Source: Bradyrhizobium commune
Lineage (GTDB): Bacteria > Pseudomonadota > Alphaproteobacteria > Rhizobiales > Xanthobacteraceae
NCBI RefSeq assembly: GCF_015624505.1
Contig: NZ_CP061379.1
Span: forward strand, 434,001 to 498,000
Length of the DNA stretch: 64,000 nucleotides
Reading direction: 5' to 3'
In this document: one piece after another, positions 27,771 through 36,090 of the stretch
Position numbering within the stretch: position 1 is the first letter of the stretch
Layout of the letters: each line of letters opens with the position of its first letter
Program-made: the position numbers and the translations under genes
The notes under the pieces: generated by a model
Seen by the model: only the letters and a program-made list of their open reading frames with translations
Told to the model about the DNA's origin: nothing
Database searches by the model: none

Positions 27771-28223
27771 TCAATCTTCGACCAGCCGCTTCAACAAGCC
27801 GACAGCCGCGGCAAGCTCTTGCTGCTCTGGTGCGGACAGTCGCGCCGCGATGGTGCGCGACAGCCAGTCCTGCCGCGCGGCCCTGCCGGTGCGCAGCCGC
27901 TCGCGGCAGGCATTGGTGAGCGACATGATGGTTTGCCGTCCGTCGTTGGGATCGGGCGTGCCGTGGACCATGCCGGCAGCCTCCAGCGCTGCGATCGCCG
28001 TGCTCATCGATTGCGGACGCATCCCTTCCGATCGCGCCAGGCCGGACACGGTCGCAGGACCATCCTTTTCGAGGCGAAGCAGAACGGCGACCTGCGACGG
28101 CGGAAGGTCATCCCGCTGGCCCTGCTCGCGAAGCCGGCGCTTCAGCGTTCCAATCAGCAAACGAAGGTCTTCCGCGAGCGCGGATGTGCGCGCCGAGCCG
28201 GCCGTACCTGATGAGTTGCTCAT
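27771..28223 (-). CDS. MarR-family transcriptional regulator
   Basis: The 150-residue winged-helix protein has the MarR pattern: LPPSQVAVLLRLEKDGPATVSGLARSEGMRPQSMSTAI as the recognition region and DPNDGRQTIMSLT as the wing. It heads the minus-strand operon with the isochorismatase-family, membrane and MFS genes, the usual arrangement for a repressor of a small-molecule-inducible efflux/detoxification unit. A near-palindrome at 28255-28273 just upstream is a candidate operator. Confidence 0.92.
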   Translation of the reverse strand: MSNSSGTAGSARTSALAEDLRLLIGTLKRRLREQGQRDDLPPSQVAVLLRLEKDGPATVSGLARSEGMRPQSMSTAIAALEAAGMVHGTPDPNDGRQTIMSLTNACRERLRTGRAARQDWLSRTIAARLSAPEQQELAAAVGLLKRLVED

Positions 28224-28254
28224 GCCAGGGCGAATAGCATATATGAAGGTAATC

Positions 28255-28273
28255 TGTAAAGTTTAGCTTTGCA
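28255..28273. promoter_or_regulatory. Candidate MarR operator
   Basis: Near-palindrome TGTAAAG-TTTAG-CTTTGCA (6 of 7 positions symmetric), 32 bases upstream of the MarR start codon. Its left half read on the minus strand gives TTTACA, which could serve as a -35 element. Autorepression is the usual mode for this family; binding here is inference. Confidence 0.4.
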
Positions 28274-28323
28274 GTTTGACTGCGGAACTGGCGGCGATCG
28301 CGCTTCCATGCCAGGATGGATAT

Positions 28324-28352
28324 TTGACTTAGCTAGGACAATTAGCTAATAG
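28324..28352 (+). promoter_or_regulatory. Candidate promoter/operator of the VapBC-type pair
   Basis: TTGACT (28324-28329) and TAATAG (28347-28352) are 17 bases apart. The start codon is at 28360, so the message would have almost no leader; no ribosome-binding site is visible. Two TTAGCTA units (28329-28335 and 28342-28348) overlap the promoter and may bind the antitoxin. Confidence 0.45.
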
Positions 28353-28359
28353 TAATCCT

Positions 28360-28590
28360 ATGGAAACCGTCACAATTCACATTGCAAAGACGACCCTGTC
28401 GCAACTTCTGGCGCGCGTCGAAGCTGGTGAGGAAATTGTGCTCGCTCGGGGGAAGCGACCGATCGCCAAATTGGTGCCTTTCCAGCGGCCAGCGGCGAAG
28501 CGCAAGTTCGGCGCACTAAGTGGCGTCGTCAGCGTCGGGCCTGAATTCTTCGAACCCCTGTCCGAGCAGGAATTGGCGGCTTGGGAGTAG
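28360..28590 (+). CDS. Phd/YefM (VapB-like) antitoxin
   Basis: The 76-residue protein has the short antitoxin pattern METVTIHIAKTTLSQLLARVEAGEEIVLARGKRPIAKLVP, which corresponds to the DNA-binding half of Phd-fold antitoxins. A toxin-neutralising tail follows (FGALSGVVSVGPEFFEPLSEQE). The PIN-domain toxin gene starts 4 bases after its stop. It probably represses its own promoter. Confidence 0.93.
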   Translation: METVTIHIAKTTLSQLLARVEAGEEIVLARGKRPIAKLVPFQRPAAKRKFGALSGVVSVGPEFFEPLSEQELAAWE

Positions 28591-28594
28591 CGGC

Positions 28595-28981
28595 ATGCAA
28601 TTGCTGCTGGATACCCACACATTTCTCTGGTGGCTTTCCGGCGACGACTCGCTATCGGCTGCGGCACAATCGGCAATAGCGGACGAGAGCAACGGCATTT
28701 TCGTTAGCGCTGCCTCGGCCTGGGAAATATCGACGAAGCACCGGATCGGCAAACTGCCCGGGGTCGCCACCATTGTTGTGGATCTCGAAGGCGCGATCGC
28801 CGATCAGGGCTTCGCCGCCTTGCCGATAAGCCTTCGGCATGGGCAAGCGGCGGGCACCTTGCCCGGCCCTCACCGCGATCCATTCGACCGGATGCTGATA
28901 GCTCAGGCGATGCTGGAAGAACTTGTGCTGGTCTCCAACGAGCAAGCTTTCGACGCCTATGGCGTCGCGAGATTGTGGTGA
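28595..28981 (+). CDS. PIN-domain toxin (VapC type)
   Basis: The 128-residue RNase-like toxin has the acidic PIN residues Asp6 (LLLDTHTFLWW), Glu44 (ASAWEISTK), Asp95 and Asp98 (HRDPFDRMLIAQA). The THTFLWWL start puts it in the subgroup paired with Phd-fold antitoxins. I chose the ATG at 28595, just after the antitoxin stop; the longer frame overlaps the antitoxin gene. Confidence 0.93.
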   Translation: MQLLLDTHTFLWWLSGDDSLSAAAQSAIADESNGIFVSAASAWEISTKHRIGKLPGVATIVVDLEGAIADQGFAALPISLRHGQAAGTLPGPHRDPFDRMLIAQAMLEELVLVSNEQAFDAYGVARLW

Positions 28982-29106
28982 GATACGCCGTTTGGATTGG
29001 GAGCCGCCATTGCGACCCGTCGCCGTCCGGCGTGCCTTGCTTTCGGCATTTTGCTCGACGTATCAGATATTTCGCCCGGTGCAGCGCACGCCGCTCCGGC
29101 AATCGC

Positions 29107-29139
29107 CGGCTACTGTGCATGGGGTTGTTTTCGACATTT
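29107..29139 (+). repeat. 33-bp dispersed repeat, copy 2
   Basis: Identical to 18305-18337. It lies in the 192-base gap between the VapC-type gene and the end of the HlyD gene. The rest of the gap shows nothing I recognise. Confidence 0.9.
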
Positions 29140-29173
29140 TTGGTGTCGGGCGATTTCCTGGATCGATCGCCCG

Positions 29174-30139
29174 CTACTCAATCCAGACGGTCATGCCTGG
29201 ATCGAGCGTCTTTTGCTGTCCTTCCTGATCAAGCCGCAGCCGAAGCGTGTTGCGGTCGTGGTCGCCGACGACGCGTTCGGCCTGCCATGTCGCAAACACG
29301 CCGATCGGCCGCAGCTCGGTGACGACGGATTTGACCGCGGCGGGATCGCCGTTGCGCAGCACATTCACCGCCTTTCCCATCGCGAGCGCGCCGAGACGGT
29401 CTTCGCGGACGTTGAACGAGAGCCATTGCCGGCCGGCGGCCTCGACCATCAGGATCGGCTGGCCGGCGCGGACGTTCTCGCCGATCTCGGCGGCGATCAC
29501 GCTGACCACGCCATCGGCCGGCGCGCGCAGCACCATCTTGTCCAGGCGCCGCTCCAGCACCGTGACCGCGGTGGCTGCGGCCTGCACCTCGGCGTCGGCG
29601 ATGGCGCGCTCCTCGCGGGTCGGGCCTGCGACGGCGGCATCGTAATTGGCCTGCGCCTCCGCCACATCGGCTTGCGCGGCGGCGACGTCGTTCTCGGCCT
29701 GGTCGAGCGCCTGCTGCGATTCGAAGCTCTGGCGCGCCAGCGTGCTGGTCCGGGTGAGTTGCGCCTGCACATAGTCGAGCCGCGCGCCAGCCTTGGCGAT
29801 CGCAGCCTTGAGAACGTCGACCTGCTCGCGGCGCACGCCGGCATAGACGTTGTTGCGGCTTGCGACGGCCGAGGCGAGTGCTGCCCGCGCCTGGTCCGCC
29901 TGCGCGGTCAATTCCACCGCCGACAGCCGCGCCAGCACGTCGCCCGCCTTGACGGCGGCGCCTTTCTTGACGGCGATCGACATCAGCTGGCCGTTCACCT
30001 CCGGCTCGACCCGGACTTCGGTCGCGCGCACGACGCCGACGATCGCCGGCGGCGATGCGGGACCACGCGTCGCGTAGAACACGGCGCCCGCGGCGAGCAC
30101 CAGCGCAATTCCGATCATGGCGGCGCGCCTAGCCTGCAT
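29174..30139 (-). CDS. HlyD-family membrane fusion protein (downstream copy)
   Basis: The 321-residue periplasmic adaptor has one N-terminal membrane anchor (AMIGIALVLAAGAVFYATRG), a split biotinyl-lipoyl domain (RVEPEVNGQLMSIAVKKG; LRAPADGVVSVIAAEIGENV) and a long alpha-helical hairpin between (about 75-195). I chose the ATG at 30139, preceded by AGAAGAGGA. It overlaps the permease gene by 11 bases and is the last gene of the export operon. Confidence 0.9.
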   Translation of the reverse strand: MQARRAAMIGIALVLAAGAVFYATRGPASPPAIVGVVRATEVRVEPEVNGQLMSIAVKKGAAVKAGDVLARLSAVELTAQADQARAALASAVASRNNVYAGVRREQVDVLKAAIAKAGARLDYVQAQLTRTSTLARQSFESQQALDQAENDVAAAQADVAEAQANYDAAVAGPTREERAIADAEVQAAATAVTVLERRLDKMVLRAPADGVVSVIAAEIGENVRAGQPILMVEAAGRQWLSFNVREDRLGALAMGKAVNVLRNGDPAAVKSVVTELRPIGVFATWQAERVVGDHDRNTLRLRLDQEGQQKTLDPGMTVWIE

Positions 30140-32456
30140 GTGCCTGTCCTCTTCTGGTCGCAAATGCCGAGATCACCGCGAGCGCGAAATAGACGATCGC
30201 CAGGCACCACAGGTCGAGCCAGTCATGCGCGACCTCCCAGATGCCGGCGCCGAGCTGGTTGATGCGAACGAGCCCGTCGATGGCATGGTCGGCGGGAAAT
30301 ATCATGCCCAGCGCGCGGGCGGTCTCGGGGATCGCCTCGCGCGGCCAGGCGAAGCCCGCGGTGAAGAATTGCGGCAGGCTGGTCGCCAGCAGAAGAAGCG
30401 TCGCGTTCTCCGGCCGTGTGAACCAGGCCCCGACGGCCTGCCCCATGAAGCTCGTCGCCAGCAGGAAGATGGTGGCGAGCGCGAAAATCTCCGGCAGATG
30501 GCCGAGCGTCGAGAACCCGTAGATGCGCGGCAGCACGATGACATAGAGCGCGAGCGCGGGGAGGTAGATGGTCAGATGCGCGACGCCGCGCCCCAGCACG
30601 CCGGCAAAGGCGCCGCCGGACCTTGCCAGCGCCGAACCGGTCAGCATTGCAGCACCGATCAGCAGCGTCTGCTGCAGGATCAGAATGAACGCGGCCGGCA
30701 CGATGTAGCTCGCATAGCCGCCGACTGGATTGAAGATCGGCTGCAACAGGACGTTGGCTGGGCTCGCGCTCGCGAGCTTCGCCTTGACGAGGCTGCCGTC
30801 CGAACGTGCGCCGCGCGCAACGAGGTCGGACGTCAAGGCGCCGATCGCGGTGGCGACGCCGCTTGCAGTCGATCTGAACATGAAGAGGTAGGTGGCATCC
30901 GCGTAGATCGGCAGATGCGCGGTGATGCCCTTCAGCACGTCGCGCTCGGTATCCCCTGGGATTTCGACGGCCGCAAAGGCCTTGCCCTGATCGATCGCGG
31001 CGCGCGCTTCCGCAACGGTGCGGGCGCGAACCACGACACTCAGCGCGCCGCTCGCATCCAGGTTCTCGACGATCCGCCGGCTGAGCTCGCTGAGATCATT
31101 GTCGACGACCGCGATCGGAAGCTTGCGCAGGATCTGGTTCAGATAGGGTTGCGGATAATAGATGCCGTAGACCAGCGGCGCCAGGAACAGCACGCTGAAG
31201 GCGCTCCTCATGCCGAGCACGCGCCGCCATTCCGCGGTGAAGGCGCCGCCGATGCCGCGCGGCGCGGGACCGGTCTCGACCGGCTCGGCAGGCCGCGCCG
31301 CCGTAAACCATCCGCTGCGGTTGAGGCTCGCCATGCGCCACCAGGCAAGGCCCGCGAACAGCAGCGCGAGGCCGGCGAGTGCGGCGAAGGGAATTGCGGA
31401 TGCGGAGACGGGCAATCCTCGCGCTGCCTGTCCCAGCAGCACGGCCATGTACCACCGCAGCGGCAGGATGGCACTCCAGGTTTGCGCGAACGCGTTCATG
31501 CCGATCGTGGGAAAGCCGACGCCGGCATAGCCGAACGCCGGGGAGGCAATGAGGCCCGCAAGTCCGAGCCCCGACGCGAGGTCGCGCGCGAGCAGTTGCA
31601 GCAGCGCGCCAAGCGAGAGATACGCAACGATCAGCAGCGAGCCGGCCGCGACGAGCAGCGGCAGGTCGCCCCTGAAGGGAATTTCCAGCACGCCCTCCAG
31701 CACGAGCGGCTCGGCCAGCATGATCACGACGAAGATGCAGAACAGCGGCGCCAGCTTGCCGGCGAGCGCGACGAGTGGATCGCCGCCCGCGCTCTCCAGC
31801 CAGGCTCGCGCATCGCGGCGGCGGAATTCAGAGCCAACCGAATAGCCCGCGGCCAGCGTGATGACGACATGGATGATCGTTGGCAGCAGCGCGCGCAGAA
31901 GGAACTGCGCATAGTTCTTCTGCGGATTGACAAGCGCAATGGTCTCCGCCTTCAGCGTTCCCGTGGACGCCGGTCCGGGTGCGGCGCGCGTGGCGGGGGC
32001 CGCGACATTGGCCGCAGCCGACAGCGCATCGCTCAGTCCTGACGAGGCTATGCCGGCCGCGGTGAGAAACTGCTGGTTATAGAATCCGACGATCTGCGGC
32101 CGCCGCGCGGCCTTCAGGTCGCGGTCGAAGTCCGGCGGAATGAAGATCGCCGAGATCGCCCTGCCGGACCGTATGTCCTGGACGGCCGATGACAGATTGC
32201 CGGAACGATCGACGATGTGCAGGCTTGGCGAGGCCGCGACATATTCGGCGACGGCGCGCGAAGCGTCCGATTTGTCTTCGTCGACGACGGTTACGCCGAG
32301 GCCGCGGATGACTGGATGGCTGAACACGGTCGTGAGCACCGTGAATGCGAATAGTGGCACGCCGAAGATCAAGAGCAGCGCGACGCGATCGCGAAACAGC
32401 CAGCGGCACTCGCGCAGCGCAACCAGGAAGAATCCGGGCTTTGCGGCGAGCTTCAT
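30129..32456 (-). CDS. Tandem-fused ABC-2 type permease (two YhhJ/YbhR-like units)
   Basis: The 775-residue membrane protein contains two consecutive ABC-2 permease units. Each has an N-terminal membrane helix (LFRDRVALLLIFGVPLFAF; LGMRSAFSVLFLAPLVYGI), a periplasmic domain (VTVVDEDKSDASRAVAEYV; IAVVDNDLSELSRRIVENL) and about five C-terminal helices. No Walker motifs are present, so the ATPase must come from elsewhere. It is flanked by two HlyD-type genes with overlapping ends. The family moves drugs, lipids or polysaccharide-like compounds; the substrate here is unknown. Confidence 0.88.
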   Translation of the reverse strand: MKLAAKPGFFLVALRECRWLFRDRVALLLIFGVPLFAFTVLTTVFSHPVIRGLGVTVVDEDKSDASRAVAEYVAASPSLHIVDRSGNLSSAVQDIRSGRAISAIFIPPDFDRDLKAARRPQIVGFYNQQFLTAAGIASSGLSDALSAAANVAAPATRAAPGPASTGTLKAETIALVNPQKNYAQFLLRALLPTIIHVVITLAAGYSVGSEFRRRDARAWLESAGGDPLVALAGKLAPLFCIFVVIMLAEPLVLEGVLEIPFRGDLPLLVAAGSLLIVAYLSLGALLQLLARDLASGLGLAGLIASPAFGYAGVGFPTIGMNAFAQTWSAILPLRWYMAVLLGQAARGLPVSASAIPFAALAGLALLFAGLAWWRMASLNRSGWFTAARPAEPVETGPAPRGIGGAFTAEWRRVLGMRSAFSVLFLAPLVYGIYYPQPYLNQILRKLPIAVVDNDLSELSRRIVENLDASGALSVVVRARTVAEARAAIDQGKAFAAVEIPGDTERDVLKGITAHLPIYADATYLFMFRSTASGVATAIGALTSDLVARGARSDGSLVKAKLASASPANVLLQPIFNPVGGYASYIVPAAFILILQQTLLIGAAMLTGSALARSGGAFAGVLGRGVAHLTIYLPALALYVIVLPRIYGFSTLGHLPEIFALATIFLLATSFMGQAVGAWFTRPENATLLLLATSLPQFFTAGFAWPREAIPETARALGMIFPADHAIDGLVRINQLGAGIWEVAHDWLDLWCLAIVYFALAVISAFATRRGQAHAG

Positions 32457-33511
32457 TGACGCGACCGCCAGTCGAGATAGGCGCTCATGCCCGGCCGCAG
32501 CTCGGGTATGGGCTGGACCGGATAGGCGCGGATCGAGAACGTCCGCAGGTCGAAATCGCCCGACGCGCGCGTTGCCCGCCAGCTTGCATATTCGCCCTTG
32601 GTGGCGATCAGCTTGACCTCGACGGTGACGCTGCGGTCGTCGAGCGCGGGAATGCGAACGTCGAACTTGTCGCCGACCTTCAGGTTCTTGATCAGATCTT
32701 CGCGAAGATCGAAATGGACCCAGACATCGGCGAGATCGATCAAGGTGACGAGCGGCACGCCCGGCGAGACGTATTCGCCGGGCTCTACGTTGCGCTGATA
32801 GACCTGCGAGGCGACCGGCGCATAGACCACGAGCTGGTCGATGATGGACTGAACGCTCTGGATATCGGCTCCGGCTTTCTCGACATTGGCCTTGGCGATC
32901 GCGCGCTCTTCCTTGGTGTAGCCATTGACCGCCTGCTCATAGGCGGACTTGGCCTGATCGACCGCGCGTTCGGTCTCATGTAGCGTATCCGTCACCTGGT
33001 CGAGGCGGGCCTGCGGCGCGTTGCCCTGCTCGGTCAGGGTGCGGGTGCGGTCAAAGGTCTTCTGCGCCAGCACCAGGGCGGCTTGCGCCCGGTCCATCTC
33101 CGCCTTGCGCGCCGCGACGACCTCCACCCGCGTTCCGACGAGGACGTTGGCAAGCTGTGCATCCGCGACAGCCTTGGCCGCTTTCGCCTGGTCATGTTTC
33201 GCCAGCGTCTCCGGATTGTCGATCCGGACCAGGACGGCGTTCGCAGCGACGTTCTGGCCGCGTTCGGCGGGAATCTCCTTGACCCGCCCATCGACACGCG
33301 CGGCGATGTCGAGCCGCGTCGCGTCGACCTCGCCCTGCACGAGCAGTGGCTCCGGCCGCAACAGATAGAAGATCGAGAGCGCAGCGACGGCAATCGCGAC
33401 CAAGCCGACGATGATCGAAGGGATGCGTGTTGCCGAATGTGTAGCTTCGGGGGGTTTGCCTGCCGCCTCGGGTGTGCCCTGAGTCTCGTTACCAGAGGTC
33501 GGCACGTCCAT
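32453..33511 (-). CDS. HlyD-family membrane fusion protein (upstream copy)
   Basis: The 352-residue adaptor has a cytoplasmic Thr/Glu/Pro-rich leader, a membrane anchor (IPSIIVGLVAIAVAALSIFYLL), lipoyl halves (ARVDGRVKEIPAERGQNV; APVASQVYQRNVEPGEYV) and a coiled-coil hairpin. I chose the ATG at 33511 because GGGAG sits 6 bases before it; an ATG 8 codons upstream is less likely. Its stop overlaps the permease start (ATGA). It is the first gene of the three-gene export operon. Confidence 0.9.
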   Translation of the reverse strand: MDVPTSGNETQGTPEAAGKPPEATHSATRIPSIIVGLVAIAVAALSIFYLLRPEPLLVQGEVDATRLDIAARVDGRVKEIPAERGQNVAANAVLVRIDNPETLAKHDQAKAAKAVADAQLANVLVGTRVEVVAARKAEMDRAQAALVLAQKTFDRTRTLTEQGNAPQARLDQVTDTLHETERAVDQAKSAYEQAVNGYTKEERAIAKANVEKAGADIQSVQSIIDQLVVYAPVASQVYQRNVEPGEYVSPGVPLVTLIDLADVWVHFDLREDLIKNLKVGDKFDVRIPALDDRSVTVEVKLIATKGEYASWRATRASGDFDLRTFSIRAYPVQPIPELRPGMSAYLDWRSRQ

Positions 33512-33698
33512 GGCAAGCTCCCGTCCGCTCATCACCAGAACCGCGACTATGTCGCGGTTGTCAAACCCTGTCCAATCGCGATGATGCTTTGCGCCAATTA
33601 AAGCGGTTGAATTGACAAAGTCTTGATGACGTGACCTGCGGATTGCGCCGGCATGAATATTTTGATTTTTTTGCCAGAGTTGCCGCCCGAGCGGGACC

Positions 33699-35117
33699 TC
33701 ACTGGCCAGCTGCCTTCAGCACTCGCCGCAGTACGTCCCACATCTGCGGATCGTTCATATGCGTCACGTTGAAGCGCATGAAACGCGATGCGGTCTGCGA
33801 CACGCTGAACACGTTGCCCGGAGCGAGCAGGACGTCCTCTTCGAGCGCCGCGCGCGCGACGGCTGTGGAATCCTGTCCACCGGCGAGGCGGCACCAGAGG
33901 AAGAAGCCGCCGCGCGGCATCAGCCAAGGCTCGATGCCCAGCGCCTGGAGCTTGCGCGCGACGTCGCGACGCGCGCGCGTCAGCTTCTGCCTGAGCTCGT
34001 CCATGTGCTTGCGATAGCTGCCGCCGGCCAAAACCCTGGCGATGATCTCGGTCGCGACAGGGCTCGGACCGCCAAAGCTGGTCGCGACCTGGAGGTCGAC
34101 GAGATGCTCGATCCAGTCGGCGCGCGCAGCGATGTAGCCGCAGCGCACCGAGGCTGACAGCGTCTTGGAGAAGCTGCCGATGTGGATCACGCGATTGAGC
34201 CCGTCCAGCGCGGCAAGGCGCGGCGAGCGCTCCGGCTCGAAGTCGCCAAAAATGTCGTCCTCGATGATGGTGAGGTCGTGCGCGGCCGCCGTGGTCAGGA
34301 GCCGGTGCGCTATCTGAAGCGAGAGCGTCGCGCCGGTCGGATTGTGCAGCGCTGAATTGGTGATGTAGAGCCGCGGTCGCTCGCCGGCAAGGATTGTTTC
34401 GAAGCGGGCGACGTCCGGCCCCGATGGCGTGTAGGGCACGCCGATGATCTTCACCTGATGCGCGCGCAGCAGCGCGCGGAAATTGAAGTAGCAGGGATCG
34501 TCGACCAGCACCGCGTCGCCGGGGCGGAGCAGGAAGCGGCAGACCAGGTCGGTCGCCTGCGTGCCCGAGCCGGTCAGCATGAGCTGGTCGATCGAGGCCT
34601 CGATGGCGTCCTCGGCAAGGCGCGCGAGCAGCAGCCGGCGCAGTGCGAGGGAGCCGGACGTCGAGCCGTAATTGGTCAGCACGCTGTCGTCGGCACGTGC
34701 GAGCGCGCGAATGGCGCGCCGCATCGCGGCCTCCGGCATCCACTCCGGCGGCAACCAGCCGCAACCGGGCTTCGGCACCGCCGCGTCCGCATCGAGCGAT
34801 TGCCGCGAGACCCAGAACGGATCGACCGCGCGGTCGCGGCGTGGTTCGACTTCAGTCAACGCAAACGGAGGCGTGACCGTCGGCGCGACATAGAAGCCCG
34901 AGCCGCGACGGGCACGGATCAGGCCCTCGGCGGCGAGGCGATCATAGGCTTCCACCACCGTGGATGGCGAAACGCCGATCGTGGCCGCAAGGCTGCGAAT
35001 CGACGGCAGACGGTCGCCGGCGCCCAGCGCGCGGCCGGCAACCTTGGCGCGGATCGCGCTCATCACGTCAATGGTCCGCGTTCCGCCGCGACCCTTCGAT
35101 TGCGCTTCAATGTCCAA
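33699..35117 (-). CDS. MocR-type regulator (GntR HTH fused to PLP aminotransferase domain)
   Basis: The protein of about 472 residues starts with a GntR winged helix (GDRLPSIRSLAATIGVSPSTVVEAYDRLAAEGLIRARRGSG is its recognisable core) and continues as a fold-type I aminotransferase with the PLP-binding lysine in HIGSFSKTLSASVRCG. I prefer TTG 35117 as start because the ATG at 35063 would cut the first HTH helix; much longer frames run into the divergent gene. The EamA gene starts 102 bases away on the other strand, the usual MocR-transporter pairing. Confidence 0.88.
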   Translation of the reverse strand: MDIEAQSKGRGGTRTIDVMSAIRAKVAGRALGAGDRLPSIRSLAATIGVSPSTVVEAYDRLAAEGLIRARRGSGFYVAPTVTPPFALTEVEPRRDRAVDPFWVSRQSLDADAAVPKPGCGWLPPEWMPEAAMRRAIRALARADDSVLTNYGSTSGSLALRRLLLARLAEDAIEASIDQLMLTGSGTQATDLVCRFLLRPGDAVLVDDPCYFNFRALLRAHQVKIIGVPYTPSGPDVARFETILAGERPRLYITNSALHNPTGATLSLQIAHRLLTTAAAHDLTIIEDDIFGDFEPERSPRLAALDGLNRVIHIGSFSKTLSASVRCGYIAARADWIEHLVDLQVATSFGGPSPVATEIIARVLAGGSYRKHMDELRQKLTRARRDVARKLQALGIEPWLMPRGGFFLWCRLAGGQDSTAVARAALEEDVLLAPGNVFSVSQTASRFMRFNVTHMNDPQMWDVLRRVLKAAGQ

Positions 35118-35134
35118 GGTGTATTGCCTTCTAC

Positions 35135-35165
35135 ATCCATACAGTTTTGCCAGATTGTACTGGAT
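35135..35165. promoter_or_regulatory. Candidate MocR operator
   Basis: Imperfect inverted repeat between the divergent MocR and EamA genes: ATCCATACA (35135-35143) and TGTACTGGAT (35156-35165), with one extra base in the right arm. Its place between the two starts suits control of both genes. Confidence 0.5.
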
Positions 35166-35219
35166 TGTGACTGTTCTCGCCAGTCGCGAAGGCCGAAGAT
35201 CGCCGCTCAAAAAAGTGGG

Positions 35220-36086
35220 ATGGACATGCAATCGGCGGGCAATGGCTGGGGCAACGGGCTTCTCGGTGTCATCATCTTCAGCGGCTCGTTGCCGGCGACA
35301 CGCGTGGCGGTCGATGGCTTTTCCGCGCTGTTCCTGACGTCGGCGCGCGCGGTCGTCGCGGCGCTGATCGGTGTGGCCGTGCTCGGCTTGCTCCGTCAGG
35401 CGCGGCCGGAGCGAAAGGATCTCGTCTCGCTCGCCATCGTCTCGGTCGGGGTCGTGGTCGGCTTTCCCCTGCTCACTGCGCTCGCGCTCCAGCACATCAC
35501 CTCGGCGCATTCGATCGTCTTCATCGGCCTGCTGCCGCTCTCGACCGCGATCTTCGCCGTGCTCCGCGGCGGCGAGCGGCCGCAGCCGCTGTTCTGGTTG
35601 TTCGCTGTCCTCGGCAGCGCCACCGTTGCAGGCTTTGCGCTATCCAACGACGGCTCGGCGTCGCTCACCGGCGATCTTCTGATGGTCGCCGCGATCGTGC
35701 TGTGCGGGCTCGGCTATGCCGAGGGCGCCGCGCTGTCGCGCCGGCTCGGCGGCTGGCAGGTGATCTCCTGGGCGCTGCTGCTGGCGCTGCCGTTGATGGC
35801 GCCGGTCGTGGCCTGGACCTGGCCGTCGACATGGAGCGGCGTCAGCGCGCCGGCCTGGATCGGGCTCGCCTATGTCTCTATCTTCAGCATGTTCGTCGGC
35901 TTCATCTTCTGGTATCGCGGCCTCGCAATCGGCGGCATCGCCCGCATCGGCCAATTGCAGCAGCTCCAGCCGTTCTTCGGCCTCGCGCTCGCCGGCTTCC
36001 TGCTGCACGAGCCGGTCGCATGGAGCATGATCGCGGCGACCGCACTCGTGGTCGCCTGCGTTTTTTTCGCGCGCCGGTTCGCGTGA
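35220..36086 (+). CDS. EamA-family transporter
   Basis: The 288-residue DMT-superfamily protein has ten hydrophobic segments in two EamA halves (LLGVIIFSGSLPATRVAVDGF; LLMVAAIVLCGLGYAEGAAL). I chose the ATG at 35220 (MDMQSAGNGWGNG), since the longer open frame overlaps the MocR gene. Divergence from a MocR regulator suggests regulated export of an amino acid or a related amine. Confidence 0.9.
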   Translation: MDMQSAGNGWGNGLLGVIIFSGSLPATRVAVDGFSALFLTSARAVVAALIGVAVLGLLRQARPERKDLVSLAIVSVGVVVGFPLLTALALQHITSAHSIVFIGLLPLSTAIFAVLRGGERPQPLFWLFAVLGSATVAGFALSNDGSASLTGDLLMVAAIVLCGLGYAEGAALSRRLGGWQVISWALLLALPLMAPVVAWTWPSTWSGVSAPAWIGLAYVSIFSMFVGFIFWYRGLAIGGIARIGQLQQLQPFFGLALAGFLLHEPVAWSMIAATALVVACVFFARRFA

Positions 36087-36090
36087 AGCC

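Noticed and set aside
30117..32042. 641-codon open frame on the plus strand
   Set aside because: It lies antisense to the ABC-2 permease and has low-complexity Arg/Gln composition.
33699..35510. Full 603-codon frame as the MocR gene
   Set aside because: The extra N-terminal part overlaps the divergent EamA gene and has no domain; the family starts near 35117.
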